The notes: generated by a model from the sequence alone, not told the origin. Shown: positions 41,390-50,127, numbered from the stretch's first letter. The stretch is DNA of 64,000 bases from JBFMCC01 sp037445635 (GCA_037445635.1 JBBIKC010000001.1:289681-353680); one strand, 5' to 3'. Translations and numbers: made by a program.

Positions 41390-42343
41390 ATGAAAATGAT
41401 GCGGATTTTGTACGGTTCTGATTTTCACGGCTCGGAAGCCGTGTTTCGCAAATTCATCAGTTCGGGATTGCAATACAAGGCAAATGTGATGATCGTCGGG
41501 GGCGACGTTACAGGGAAGGCAATGATTCCCGTTATTCATCAGGGAGGCGGAAAATATCTTACCCATTTGTTCGGGAGCGAGCAAACCGCCTCGTCTCCAG
41601 ATGAACTGGAGAAGTTGAAAAGGTCCATCAGCAACGTCGGGTTTTATCCGATCGTTCTGGAGAAGGACGAAGCGGGGGAATTGGAGGCGAACCCGGCAAA
41701 AATGTCCACTCGCTTCGAGCACGAGATGTGCCAGCGCGTCCGCGAATGGCTGACGCTGGCGGAGGAGAAACTCGTTCCGCAAAACATCACACTCTATTTC
41801 ATGGCCGGCAACGACGATCTCGCCTCGATTGACGATACCGTTGCGGAGTTCATACACATCCGCAACCCGGATATGAAGCATTTCGACCTCGAAGACGGCT
41901 ACGAACTTGTCGGAAACTCGAACGCAAACATGACGCCCTGGGCATGTGCCCGCGACATCGAAGAAGAGGAATTGACAAAGAAACTGGATATTCTCGCCGG
42001 GATGATTCAAAACCCGGAGCGGACCATTGCGGTCCTGCATGTGCCTCCCCTCGGTTCGGGGCTGGACACCTGTCCTGAACTCGATAAAGAATTGAGAATC
42101 ATCACCCAGGGAGGGCAGGTCGTGATGAAGTCCGCAGGCTCATCCGCGGTCAAGGCCTTCATCGAGAAGGTGCAACCCATGCTGACCCTGCATGGACACA
42201 TCCACGAATCGCCGGGTCACGCGCGCAGCGGGCGCACGCTTTCCATCAATGCCGGCAGTGAGTATGCAGAGGGTATTATGAAGGCCGCCATCATCAATCT
42301 TGAAAACGGCAGGGTAAAAGGTCACTTGTTAATCTCGGCCTAA
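41390..42343 (+). CDS. Calcineurin-like metallophosphoesterase
   Basis: From the ATG at 41390 (GGAG upstream) the protein has 317 residues. Metallophosphoesterase motifs are in order: GSDFHGSE, MIVGGDVTG, AGNDD (GNDD in place of GNHD), LHVPP and TLHGHIHES. These bind two metal ions and hydrolyse phosphomono- or diesters. A longer GTG start at 41342 would fall within the hairpin and is unlikely. In this cluster it could dephosphorylate a product of the downstream kinase or clear a toxic phosphorylated intermediate; that is inference. Confidence 0.88.
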   Translation: MKMMRILYGSDFHGSEAVFRKFISSGLQYKANVMIVGGDVTGKAMIPVIHQGGGKYLTHLFGSEQTASSPDELEKLKRSISNVGFYPIVLEKDEAGELEANPAKMSTRFEHEMCQRVREWLTLAEEKLVPQNITLYFMAGNDDLASIDDTVAEFIHIRNPDMKHFDLEDGYELVGNSNANMTPWACARDIEEEELTKKLDILAGMIQNPERTIAVLHVPPLGSGLDTCPELDKELRIITQGGQVVMKSAGSSAVKAFIEKVQPMLTLHGHIHESPGHARSGRTLSINAGSEYAEGIMKAAIINLENGRVKGHLLISA

Positions 42344-42353
42344 CGAGGAGTTT

Positions 42354-43133
42354 ATGGGCAAATACGGCGAAATTCTAGGAGACTTCTTCGCGGAGCGGAC
42401 GCGCATCCTGAACGCCCTGGCACAGGAGGAAAACAAACACGTCATTATGCGCCTGGTCGGCGCGCTTGCATTTCGGACGCATTGTCCGCAGTTCGGTTAT
42501 TTGCAGGACAAAATGGGGCGCGTGTTTACCGACCTCGATTTTGCCTCCTATCCCAAATTTACAAGGGACATTCGCCGCATCCTCACCGAACTCGGCTATG
42601 AGGAGGACAAACAAGTCACACAACTTTTCGGCGACCGGCGAATGTTGTTCCACGATCCCGCCTTTGGCCGCCACGCGGACGTGTTCTTCAATTCCCTCGA
42701 TTTTTGCCATCGGGTCAATTTCACCGGCAGGCTGGAAATGGAGGAATTGACCCTGCCTCTGGCCGAATTACTGCTCGAAAAAATGCAGATCGTCCAGATC
42801 AACGAAAAGGATTTGATTGACAGCATCATGCTGCTGCGCGAGCATTCCATCGGCGATACGGACAAAGAGACCATCAACGCGGCTGTCATCGCCCGCACGC
42901 TGGGAAACGACTGGGGCTACTGGAGAACGGTCACTGCCAACCTGAAAACGCTGGAAGAGGCGCTCGATCACTACGACGGCCTGTCGGACGAGGACCGCAG
43001 AATCGTCCGCGAACGAATCGGGGAACTGGAGGCGCGAATCGAAAGCGAACCCAAAACCCTGCGCTGGAAAGCCCGCGCCAGGATCGGGGAAAAGGTCAAA
43101 TGGTACAAGGACGTGGAGGAATTGCACCGCTAG
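42354..43133 (+). CDS. Nucleotidyltransferase-like protein (AbiEii-like fold), function unknown
   Basis: The 259-residue protein has blocks resembling AbiEii/Gii-type nucleotidyltransferases: MRLVGALAFRTHCP, then FTDLDFASYPKF with an Asp-x-Asp pair, HADVFFNSLDF with a third acidic residue, and LPLAELLLEKMQIVQINEKDLIDSIMLL, common in that family. The C-terminal third is helical and charged. I cannot assign a substrate; the context (permease, phosphoesterase, aminotransferase, sugar kinase) does not resemble an AbiE toxin-antitoxin pair. It starts 10 bases after the phosphoesterase gene and ends 89 bases before the aminotransferase start. Confidence 0.65.
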   Translation: MGKYGEILGDFFAERTRILNALAQEENKHVIMRLVGALAFRTHCPQFGYLQDKMGRVFTDLDFASYPKFTRDIRRILTELGYEEDKQVTQLFGDRRMLFHDPAFGRHADVFFNSLDFCHRVNFTGRLEMEELTLPLAELLLEKMQIVQINEKDLIDSIMLLREHSIGDTDKETINAAVIARTLGNDWGYWRTVTANLKTLEEALDHYDGLSDEDRRIVRERIGELEARIESEPKTLRWKARARIGEKVKWYKDVEELHR

Positions 43134-43222
43134 TATATCGTCCCGAAGGTTTTGGATGGTCCAACAAGGCCTTTCAATCAACAACCTTCGGGACGTTCCA
43201 ACATCAACAAAAAGGCAGACAA

Positions 43223-44329
43223 ATGAAATCCACCGAAGACTACATCGTACCCTGGGTGAAAGCCGCGGAACCCTACAGCGACAAGCACATGGACATCGCA
43301 TGGGAAAATCCGCAAATCATCCGCATGATGTCCAACGAGAACCTGCTCGCCCCCTCCGAACGAGTGATGCAGGCAATCATGGACGCCGCAAAACTCGGAA
43401 ATTTGTATCCGGGATCAGGACCACAACTGCGTCGAAAAATCGGCGAGACGGCCGGGTTGACCGCCGATCACGTCGTGCTGGGCAACGGTTCGACGGATGT
43501 GATCAATTTCGTCGCGCATACATTCATTGGTCCGGGGGACGAAGCGATCATCCCGGTGCCAACATTTCCCATGTACGAGGCCCGCGTCAAAGTGGCGGGC
43601 GGCGTGCCTGTGTCCATCCCGATGAAATCGGATTTCTACTGGGATATGGACGCGATCCTCGAAGCGGTCACCCCGAAAACGAAACTCATCTTCATCTGCT
43701 CGCCCAATAACCCGACCGGCAATCAAATTGAGGAAAAAGACCTGCTGCGCATTTTGGAACCGGGCATCCCAACCTTTTTCGACGAAGCCTATTACGAATT
43801 GGAAAACACCGTTGCCAGCCGCGCTCCGCTCATTCAAAAATATCCTCACCTGATGGTCAACCGCACGTTCTCCAAAGCGTTTGGCCTGGCGGGGCTGCGC
43901 GTGGGATATATCCTTTGCGACCCGAAACTCGCGGCCTATTTCAACCGCGTGCGCTTCCCGTGGAACGTCAGCCTGATCGCCATTGCCGCGGCATTGGCCG
44001 GGTTGGAAGATGCGGAAGACCAACAGCGCAAACGGCAGAATGTGATTCAGGGACGCGACTTCATCTTCGAGGAGATCAATAAAATTCCCGGGATGCGCGC
44101 TTTTCCCTCCGAGGGAAATTTCGTTTTGATTGATGCGAGTATTTTGAACAAAGACTCGCTTGAGATTCGCGACGCGATGGCCGCGCGAGGCATCTACATC
44201 CGCCCGATGAGCGGACATAACATGGCGCGCGGCTTTATTCGAGTCACCGTTGCCGCGCCGGAGCAAAACCGCCGCTTTATCGAAACCTTCAAGAGATACG
44301 CAAAGGAAGTGATGGGCATTGATTTCTGA
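43223..44329 (+). CDS. Class I/II aminotransferase, histidinol-phosphate aminotransferase-like
   Basis: From the ATG at 43223 the protein has 368 residues and lines up with the HisC/CobD group: RMMSNENLLAPSERVMQA near 34-50, VVLGNGSTDVINFVAHTFIGPGDE, FICSPNNPTGN near 157-167, FFDEAYYEL near 190, and the PLP lysine in VNRTFSKAFGLAGLRVGY near 217-234. No other his genes are nearby, and the cluster looks catabolic, so its substrate may be a different amino-phosphate or amino acid. A longer start at 43100 would overlap the preceding gene and lacks support. Confidence 0.9.
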   Translation: MKSTEDYIVPWVKAAEPYSDKHMDIAWENPQIIRMMSNENLLAPSERVMQAIMDAAKLGNLYPGSGPQLRRKIGETAGLTADHVVLGNGSTDVINFVAHTFIGPGDEAIIPVPTFPMYEARVKVAGGVPVSIPMKSDFYWDMDAILEAVTPKTKLIFICSPNNPTGNQIEEKDLLRILEPGIPTFFDEAYYELENTVASRAPLIQKYPHLMVNRTFSKAFGLAGLRVGYILCDPKLAAYFNRVRFPWNVSLIAIAAALAGLEDAEDQQRKRQNVIQGRDFIFEEINKIPGMRAFPSEGNFVLIDASILNKDSLEIRDAMAARGIYIRPMSGHNMARGFIRVTVAAPEQNRRFIETFKRYAKEVMGIDF

Positions 44330-44347
44330 GCGACACGGAGAATCCTG

Positions 44348-45883
44348 ATGGCAGAGAAAAAATACATCCTCGCCCACGATACAGGCACGGGAGGGAACAA
44401 GGCCGTACTTTGTGACTTGAAAGGGAAAGTATTGCACTCGGCTTATCAATCCTATGGCATATCGTATCCTCAACCGGAATGGGTCGAGCAGGATCCGGAT
44501 GAACTGTGGCAGGTTGTCGCTGCCACATCGCGCAAAGTGATTCAGGAATCGGGCATTGACCCGGCGGAGATTCTCGGCGTGGGTGTTTCGGCGCAAATGT
44601 GGAACACCCTGCCCGTGGACGAAAAGGGACGCCCGCTGACGCCAATGCTCTCGTGGCTGGACCTGCGCAGCATCAAACAGGCCGACCGCGTCACTTCGGA
44701 CGATATGCCTGCTTTCCTTTTCAAGCATACCGGCAACATCCCGACGGCAAAGGACAGCATCCCGAAGATTCTCTGGATCAAGGAAGAACGCCCGGATGTT
44801 TGGGATCACACGGCGTACCTGCTGGATTGCAAGGAATATATTCTCTTCAAATTGACCGGAAAGATCGCGATTGATTGGGTGGGCGCGTCGGTGTATTTTC
44901 TTTTCAACCCGTACACAAAGAAGTGGTCTGAGGAAGTTTGCGAAAAACTCGGCATTCCGCTCGAAAAACTCCCGCCAGCCTACCCATGTACTGAAATCAT
45001 CGGCGAGGTCACGGAAGAGGCGGCGAAAGCGACGGGACTCAAGCCCGGCACGCCCGTCGTCATCTGCGCCGGGGATGTGGCAGTCGCGCAATCCGGGGCG
45101 GGCGCGAACCAGGAGGGCAAAGTCCACTTGTGCATCGGCACCGCGACATGGATCGGTGTGTCCACTTCCACCTTCCGCAACGACCCGGTCAAGCCATTTT
45201 GGGGATTAAGTCACATTGACCCGCAGAAATACATCATCGCCGGAGAGATGGAAACCGGGGGCGGCGCGTTGATGTGGTTCCGCGACGCGTTCGGCCAGGA
45301 GGAAATGAGGCTTGCGGCGGAACAGGGTAAATCAAGTTACGAGTTGATCAGCGCCGCGGCGGAGGCCGTTCCACCTGGTTCGGATAAACTCATCTTCCTG
45401 CCGTGGCTTTCGGGCGAGCGTGCCCCGGTTCTGGATCATTATGCGCGCGGCGGGTACGTCGGTTTGAACATGAGCCACCACAAAGGTCACATGGCGCGCG
45501 CGTTGATGGAGGGAGTCGCCTATCACCTGCGCTGGATCTGCGAGGAGATGGAACGAATCGGTTTCAAAGTGGACGGCTTCAACGGAATCGGCGGCGGATG
45601 CAACAGCGCAGTCTGGGTACAGATCATCAGCGATGTGACCGGCAGGCCTCTGCGCGTCGTTCAGAATCACCTCGAGGCTGGCGCGGCGGGCGCGGCATTG
45701 ACCGTCGCTGTGGGGTTGGGCGTCTACCCTAACATGGACGCGGTTGACCAATTAATCGGGATCAGCCGCGAGGTCCAGCCCGATGCGGCGCGCTGGAAAC
45801 GGTACGACGCGCTTTATCGGGAGTATCGCGGTCTGTATGAAGTGCTGTCACCCGTCTATCGAAGGCTGTATCAAATCCAATGA
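44348..45883 (+). CDS. FGGY-family carbohydrate kinase (xylulokinase-like)
   Basis: The 511-residue protein has the FGGY layout: N-terminal phosphate-binding loop HDTGTGGNKAVLCD near 10-23, GVSAQMWNTLPVDEKGRPL near 79-97, LPWLSGERAPVLDHYARG (family signature region) near 353-370 and the adenosine-binding GIGGGCNSAVWVQIISDVTGRPL near 414-436. Xylulokinases have related SGERTP-type motifs, but FGGY members phosphorylate many pentoses, hexoses and polyols, so the sugar is undetermined. Its stop overlaps the NERD gene ATG (ATGA at 45880-45883). Confidence 0.92.
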   Translation: MAEKKYILAHDTGTGGNKAVLCDLKGKVLHSAYQSYGISYPQPEWVEQDPDELWQVVAATSRKVIQESGIDPAEILGVGVSAQMWNTLPVDEKGRPLTPMLSWLDLRSIKQADRVTSDDMPAFLFKHTGNIPTAKDSIPKILWIKEERPDVWDHTAYLLDCKEYILFKLTGKIAIDWVGASVYFLFNPYTKKWSEEVCEKLGIPLEKLPPAYPCTEIIGEVTEEAAKATGLKPGTPVVICAGDVAVAQSGAGANQEGKVHLCIGTATWIGVSTSTFRNDPVKPFWGLSHIDPQKYIIAGEMETGGGALMWFRDAFGQEEMRLAAEQGKSSYELISAAAEAVPPGSDKLIFLPWLSGERAPVLDHYARGGYVGLNMSHHKGHMARALMEGVAYHLRWICEEMERIGFKVDGFNGIGGGCNSAVWVQIISDVTGRPLRVVQNHLEAGAAGAALTVAVGLGVYPNMDAVDQLIGISREVQPDAARWKRYDALYREYRGLYEVLSPVYRRLYQIQ

Positions 45884-46572
45884 AAACCTTTATCAACCAG
45901 CGGAAGGTCAACGCGCGGGCGCAGTTGTCCAACGCTGCCAGTGTGGGCGGGTTGATCCTGCTGCTGGCCAGCGTGGTCATCCCGCTGTTCCTGCCGTCGT
46001 GGGCCAATGCCGCGTACGTGCTGATGATTGCGGGGCTGGGCGTTGCCATGATCGGGATTTATTTTGCCAACCGCTGGGTGCGGAAGCCGCGGCCGGAGGA
46101 AAGCCTCGCCAGGGCGCTGAAATCGCTGGATGACCAGTATCGTCTCTATCACTATCCATCCCTGCCGTCCGATCATCTTCTGTTGACCCCAACCGGCGTG
46201 GTGATTTTGGAAGTCATCAATCTCGCCGGGAGTTTTTCTTATCGAAACGGCAAATGGAGGGAAGCCATGACGATCGGCCGCGCGCTGAGATACATCGTCG
46301 AGGAGCGCGTGGGGAATCCGATTTATTCCACGGGGCGCATGGAGGAGGACCTGCGGGAGTTGTTCGCAAAGGAATTCGGCGCGGACGTTTCCATCCCCAT
46401 TCGATCCGTGGTCGTCTTTTCGCATCCACTCGTCCAACTCGACATCGAAAACGCGCCCATTCCGATTTGCAAAGCGGATAAATTGAAAAAGCAGGTCACA
46501 GGCAAGGCGTCCAGGCTTGCAGGAGAAGTACATGAGAAGTTAAGTTCGTTTTTGGAGAAGAAAACGGTGTAA
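45880..46572 (+). CDS. Membrane-anchored NERD-domain protein
   Basis: The 230-residue protein has two N-terminal membrane helices (about residues 22-41 and 45-65) and a cytoplasmic domain from about 80 to 200. The block LPSDHLLLTPTGVVILEVINLAG resembles the nuclease-related NERD domain core, where an acidic residue and a following E-V-K-type strand would form the active site; here the strand reads LEVIN rather than the usual ExK, so nuclease activity is doubtful. The gene is translationally coupled to the FGGY kinase, but its function is not evidently related. Confidence 0.65.
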   Translation: MKTFINQRKVNARAQLSNAASVGGLILLLASVVIPLFLPSWANAAYVLMIAGLGVAMIGIYFANRWVRKPRPEESLARALKSLDDQYRLYHYPSLPSDHLLLTPTGVVILEVINLAGSFSYRNGKWREAMTIGRALRYIVEERVGNPIYSTGRMEEDLRELFAKEFGADVSIPIRSVVVFSHPLVQLDIENAPIPICKADKLKKQVTGKASRLAGEVHEKLSSFLEKKTV

Positions 46573-46581
46573 ACTTGATTC

Positions 46582-47178
46582 ATGGCCTCCCTCGCCATCC
46601 TCTCCGATCTCCACGGCAACCTGACCGCGCTCAAAGCAGTCCTCGCGGATTTGCAAACCTTCCCCATGGACCAGGTCATCGTCGCGGGGGATGTGGTTAA
46701 CTTCGGACCCTGCCCTCGTCAGTGTGCTGAGACCATCATCACCGCCAAGTTCATTGTCATCGGTGTATGGTCGTTGATAACGACTTTGATCGTATTCGGA
46801 ATTTCCATCATCGTCGGGGACTTGATCGTCCTGCCTGGCTGGTCAATGGATTTGTTCGCCTCCACATTCGTAGGAGTGATGGGATGCGCGCTCCTCACGC
46901 TTGGATTGATTCCCTTCGTGGCCTTCATTGCCGGCACAGGACGCGGTTACCTGCCTCCCTTCGGCTGGACGATCCTTACCATGGTCATGGCGCAGTTCTC
47001 TGCCATTCTGGGTTGGGGCGACCGATTCCCATGGGCGGTCCCCGGTTTGTTCAGCGGCGCGGCGGGACCGCGCACAGAAATCCTTGGCGCGCACAGTTAC
47101 ATCATCCTGCTGATCGCTTTCCTTATCGGTCTCGCCGTGACTTATCGCTGGTGGCGCGACGCGGATCAGACGCGGTAA
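46582..47178 (+). CDS. Chimeric ORF: metallophosphoesterase N-terminus joined to ABC-2 permease C-terminus
   Basis: The 198-residue ORF opens with MASLAILSDLHGNLTALKAVL and IVAGDVVNFGPCPRQC, the first two metal motifs of a YfcE/MPE-type phosphoesterase. At about residue 50-54 (near 46732-46745) it changes to ITAKFIVIGVWSLITTLIV and four or five membrane helices resembling the C-terminal half of ABC-2/bacitracin-type permeases. The phosphoesterase lacks its remaining metal ligands and the permease lacks its N-terminal half, so neither is likely functional. A deletion joining two genes is the simplest cause; an assembly join is also possible. Confidence 0.75.
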   Translation: MASLAILSDLHGNLTALKAVLADLQTFPMDQVIVAGDVVNFGPCPRQCAETIITAKFIVIGVWSLITTLIVFGISIIVGDLIVLPGWSMDLFASTFVGVMGCALLTLGLIPFVAFIAGTGRGYLPPFGWTILTMVMAQFSAILGWGDRFPWAVPGLFSGAAGPRTEILGAHSYIILLIAFLIGLAVTYRWWRDADQTR

Positions 47179-47187
47179 ACTTACGGC

Positions 47188-48309
47188 ATGTCCGATCTTG
47201 CCGAAGTTGCCTTCCTCTTCCTCAAACTCGGATTAACAGCCTTTGGCGGTCCCGCCGCGCATATTGCCCTCTTCCATGATGAAGTCGTCGTCCGCCGCAA
47301 GTGGCTGACAGACGAAGAATTCCTCGACCTGCTCGGCGCGACCAATTTAATCCCCGGTCCCAATTCGACTGAAATGGCAATTCACATCGGCTACCTGCGC
47401 GCGGGCTGGCCCGGCTTGATCGCGGGCGGATTGGGCTTCGTACTGCCTGCCACGTTGATCGTGCTCGCGCTCTCGTGGCTGTATGTCCGTTTTGGGTCAC
47501 TGCCGCAGGCCGAATGGTTACTCTACGGCGTCAAGCCTGTGGTCATTGCCATCATCGCACAGGCGTTGTGGACTCTCGGAAGCAAGGCGCTCAAGAATCG
47601 CCTGCTGGCTCTGGTCGGCGCGGCGGTCTTTGCGTTATATTTCCTCGGACTCAACGAAATCGCCTTGCTCTTCGCAGGCGGGTTGATTGTGATGCTGATC
47701 GTAAACTGGCAGAGGCTTGGAAAACCATCGCCCTCGATCCTGCTTCCATTCGGCGGGTTCGCAATCCAGCAGGCCATCGTCCCTTTCAGTCTCCCCATCC
47801 TCTTCCTCACCTTCCTCAAGATCGGCGCGGTGCTTTACGGCAGCGGCTACGTCCTGCTCGCCTTCCTCCGCAATGACTTTGTCCTGCGCCTCGGCTGGCT
47901 CACCGACCAGCAACTCATCGACGCGGTCGCGATTGGACAGATCACGCCCGGTCCGCTCTTCACCGCCGCGACCTTTATCGGATACATCCTCGGCGGGACC
48001 TCAGGCGCGCTGCTCGCCACCCTCGGCATCTTCCTCCCCTCGTTCGTTTTCGTCGCGATCTCGAATCCGCTGATTCCGAAGATTCGGAACTCGACCTGGG
48101 CTGCGTCCCTGCTCGACGGAGTCAACGCCTCGTCTCTGGGGCTGATGGCCGCGGTCACGATTCAATTGGCCTCCTCCTCCCTGACGGATTTCTACGCGGC
48201 TCTCATTGCCGTCATTTCACTAGTTTTGCTTCTGCACTACAAGATCAACTCCACCTGGCTGATCGCGGGCGGCGCGCTGGCGGGATTCCTGTTTTCAGCC
48301 ATTCGTTGA
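47188..48309 (+). CDS. chrA: Chromate transporter family protein ChrA
   Basis: The 373-residue membrane protein contains two homologous CHR halves. The first has FLKLGLTAFGGPAAHIALFHDEVVVRRKWLTDEEF and LIPGPNSTEMAIHIGYLRAGWPG; the second has FLKIGAVLYGSGYVLLAFLRNDFV and DAVAIGQITPGPLFTAATFIGY. ChrA exports chromate (a sulfate analogue) in resistant bacteria. Long-chain, two-domain members are usual at this size. The ATG at 47188 lies 9 bases after the chimeric ORF. The actual substrate is not provable from sequence. Confidence 0.92.
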   Translation: MSDLAEVAFLFLKLGLTAFGGPAAHIALFHDEVVVRRKWLTDEEFLDLLGATNLIPGPNSTEMAIHIGYLRAGWPGLIAGGLGFVLPATLIVLALSWLYVRFGSLPQAEWLLYGVKPVVIAIIAQALWTLGSKALKNRLLALVGAAVFALYFLGLNEIALLFAGGLIVMLIVNWQRLGKPSPSILLPFGGFAIQQAIVPFSLPILFLTFLKIGAVLYGSGYVLLAFLRNDFVLRLGWLTDQQLIDAVAIGQITPGPLFTAATFIGYILGGTSGALLATLGIFLPSFVFVAISNPLIPKIRNSTWAASLLDGVNASSLGLMAAVTIQLASSSLTDFYAALIAVISLVLLLHYKINSTWLIAGGALAGFLFSAIR

Positions 48310-48321
48310 TAAAATCAGCAA

Positions 48322-48729
48322 ATGCCCCTCTCCCCCGTCTACACAAAGACAATCCGTATTCCAGAAGACACCATGGACGAAAACGGACACGTCAACAACG
48401 TGGTCTACGTCCAGTGGATGCAGGACATCGCCGTCGAGCATTACACTTTCATCGGCGGGATCCAAGCGCAAGGCACCGACGCGACCTGGGTCATTCGCGA
48501 GCACAAGATCGAATACCTTTTGCCCGCCTTCGCGAACGAAGAAATCGAAATCCGTACCTGGGTGGAAAACGTCCGCCGCGTGCGCTCACTTCGCAAATAC
48601 GAATTCGTCAGAAAAACGGACGGGAAACTTCTGGTCAAGGGCGAAACGGACTGGGTGTTTGTGGACGCGAAGACAGGCAGTCCGCGCGCCGTACCAGATG
48701 AAGTTCTTCGGATATTTTCCAGGCCATGA
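48322..48729 (+). CDS. Acyl-CoA thioesterase, hot-dog fold (4HBT/YbgC type)
   Basis: The 135-residue protein has the 4HBT signature VPEDTMDENGHVNNVVYVQWMQD-like block near residues 11-34, with the conserved Asp and HVNN, and later EYLLPAFANEEIEIRTWVENV strands of the hot-dog fold. Members hydrolyse acyl-CoA or 4-hydroxybenzoyl-CoA thioesters as dimers or tetramers. Its stop overlaps the zinc-ribbon gene start (ATGA at 48726-48729). It starts 12 bases after chrA, so all three may be in one transcript. Confidence 0.92.
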   Translation: MPLSPVYTKTIRIPEDTMDENGHVNNVVYVQWMQDIAVEHYTFIGGIQAQGTDATWVIREHKIEYLLPAFANEEIEIRTWVENVRRVRSLRKYEFVRKTDGKLLVKGETDWVFVDAKTGSPRAVPDEVLRIFSRP

Positions 48730-49022
48730 AAATCTTCTGTCCCAAATGCGGCTTCAAGCCCTCCCCGCGAACGCGCTGGGTCTGTCATCCTGGCTGTGGA
48801 TTCATTTGGAACACCTTCGCAACACACGGCATTTGTCCAGGATGCAGTAAAATGTGGCATCTCACCAGCTGCCCGCGCTGCGGGATCTGGTCTCCGCACG
48901 ATGATTGGTATCACGATGATGAGCCTGTCAGGAAAAAGGGGCGGAAAAGACAGCCAGCGCCAATTAACCGAGAAGCCTCTCGTACACCTTCCCCAACTTC
49001 TTCTGCGACTCGTGCCAGGTGA
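48726..49022 (+). CDS. Small multi-zinc-ribbon protein
   Basis: The 98-residue protein has four Cys pairs: Cys5/Cys8, Cys20/Cys24, Cys37/Cys40 and Cys49/Cys52, enough for two zinc ribbons, plus several His residues (HDDWYHDDE) and a basic C-terminus. I recognise no named family or function. It is coupled by a 4-base overlap to the thioesterase gene. Its last 20 or so codons overlap the 3' end of the convergent GT4 gene by 59 bases, so the C-terminal tail may be unimportant. Confidence 0.7.
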   Translation: MKIFCPKCGFKPSPRTRWVCHPGCGFIWNTFATHGICPGCSKMWHLTSCPRCGIWSPHDDWYHDDEPVRKKGRKRQPAPINREASRTPSPTSSATRAR

Positions 49023-50127
49023 ACTTCGTCAACGCACGCGCCGAGGCCGATTCCGCCAATCGCTTCGATAATTCAAAATCGTCCAACAACTTCAGGGTCT
49101 GCCGCGCCAGGTCGTCGGGGTCGTTTGGCGAAAAGAGCAACGCGTCCACGTCCTCGCGCGCCAGTTCGCGCACGATGGGCAGATTGGACGCCAACAGAGG
49201 CCGCCCCGCGGCCATATACTCCAGCACCTTGATGGGGCACGCGCCCTGAGTTACGTTACGGTCGTTCAATCCCAGCGGCGCGAGACAGATATCGGATTCA
49301 GCGATCAGCGCGGGGACTTCATGATGCGGCACCGCGGGCTGGATGACGACGCTTCCTTCGACCCCCAGCCTGCGGATTTGCTTCGAGAGGAATTTCCTCT
49401 GCCGCGAGCGCCCGCGCCCCACAATATGGAGTCGAACGGCCTGCCGTTCGAGTATCTTTGGCAATGCCCTGACGACAACCTCGAGTCCCTGCCAATCAGC
49501 GAGGGTGCCGATGTAGAGTAACACGGGAACGCGCCCCTCCCGCGTCGGAAGCGGCGTCGGGGAAAAGTCCGAAGGGGCGACCCCGTTCGGGATGACAGTC
49601 ACCCGTTTTCGATCCACGCCGAGACTCGCAATGTAGTCCTTCGTCACGTGCGAGGGACAAATGATCGCGTCGCTCAAGTGCAGGGCGGCGATTTCCTGTT
49701 CCTTTATCTTCAAGAGCAGGGCGGAATTGATCCCAGGGTAGTGATACTTGAGTTCGATGGAAGGGAGGCCATTGACCTCGAACAGGGTTTTATAGCCGAA
49801 GCGTTTCTTATTCTGTGCGATGAAGAGGCCGTCCCAAATGTTTCGATAATGAACGACATCATACTCGTGATGAAGCGCCAGGTTGCTGGACACCGCCTGC
49901 CCAAAGTGCGCCGCGCGCGCCAGAAAATTCTGCGTGAGGTCCTGGGGGATGCGCGTGACGTGTGCCCCCTCGATGGAATCTTCGAGTGGAAGAATACCGT
50001 CGCTCGGGGTCATTAAATGGACTTCATAAGTCCTATTGACGAGACCGCGCAAATTGTGGAGAATATGCGTCGAGGCCCCCTTGGGGCTTGGTACAATATC
50101 GAAAGCCGTATAGAGGACGCGTTTCAT
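48964..50127 (-). CDS. GT4-family glycosyltransferase
   Basis: From the ATG at 50127 the protein has 387 residues and begins MKRVLYTAFDIVPSPKGASTHILHNLRGL, a GT-B acceptor domain. It has VLLYIGTLADWQGLEVVVRALP near residues 205-225, and the donor-site region CLAPLGLNDRNVTQGACPIKVLEYMAAGRPLLASN near 288-322. It transfers a sugar to an unidentified acceptor. Longer in-frame starts would cross the divergent gene at 50177. It overlaps the convergent zinc-ribbon gene by 59 bases. Confidence 0.92.
   Translation of the reverse strand: MKRVLYTAFDIVPSPKGASTHILHNLRGLVNRTYEVHLMTPSDGILPLEDSIEGAHVTRIPQDLTQNFLARAAHFGQAVSSNLALHHEYDVVHYRNIWDGLFIAQNKKRFGYKTLFEVNGLPSIELKYHYPGINSALLLKIKEQEIAALHLSDAIICPSHVTKDYIASLGVDRKRVTVIPNGVAPSDFSPTPLPTREGRVPVLLYIGTLADWQGLEVVVRALPKILERQAVRLHIVGRGRSRQRKFLSKQIRRLGVEGSVVIQPAVPHHEVPALIAESDICLAPLGLNDRNVTQGACPIKVLEYMAAGRPLLASNLPIVRELAREDVDALLFSPNDPDDLARQTLKLLDDFELSKRLAESASARALTKFTWHESQKKLGKVYERLLG

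Noticed and set aside
43415..45127. 570-codon minus-strand frame spanning the aminotransferase and kinase genes
   Set aside because: It crosses two well-supported genes on the other strand and its translation is low in motifs and rich in Arg, His and Asp, as expected for a shadow frame.
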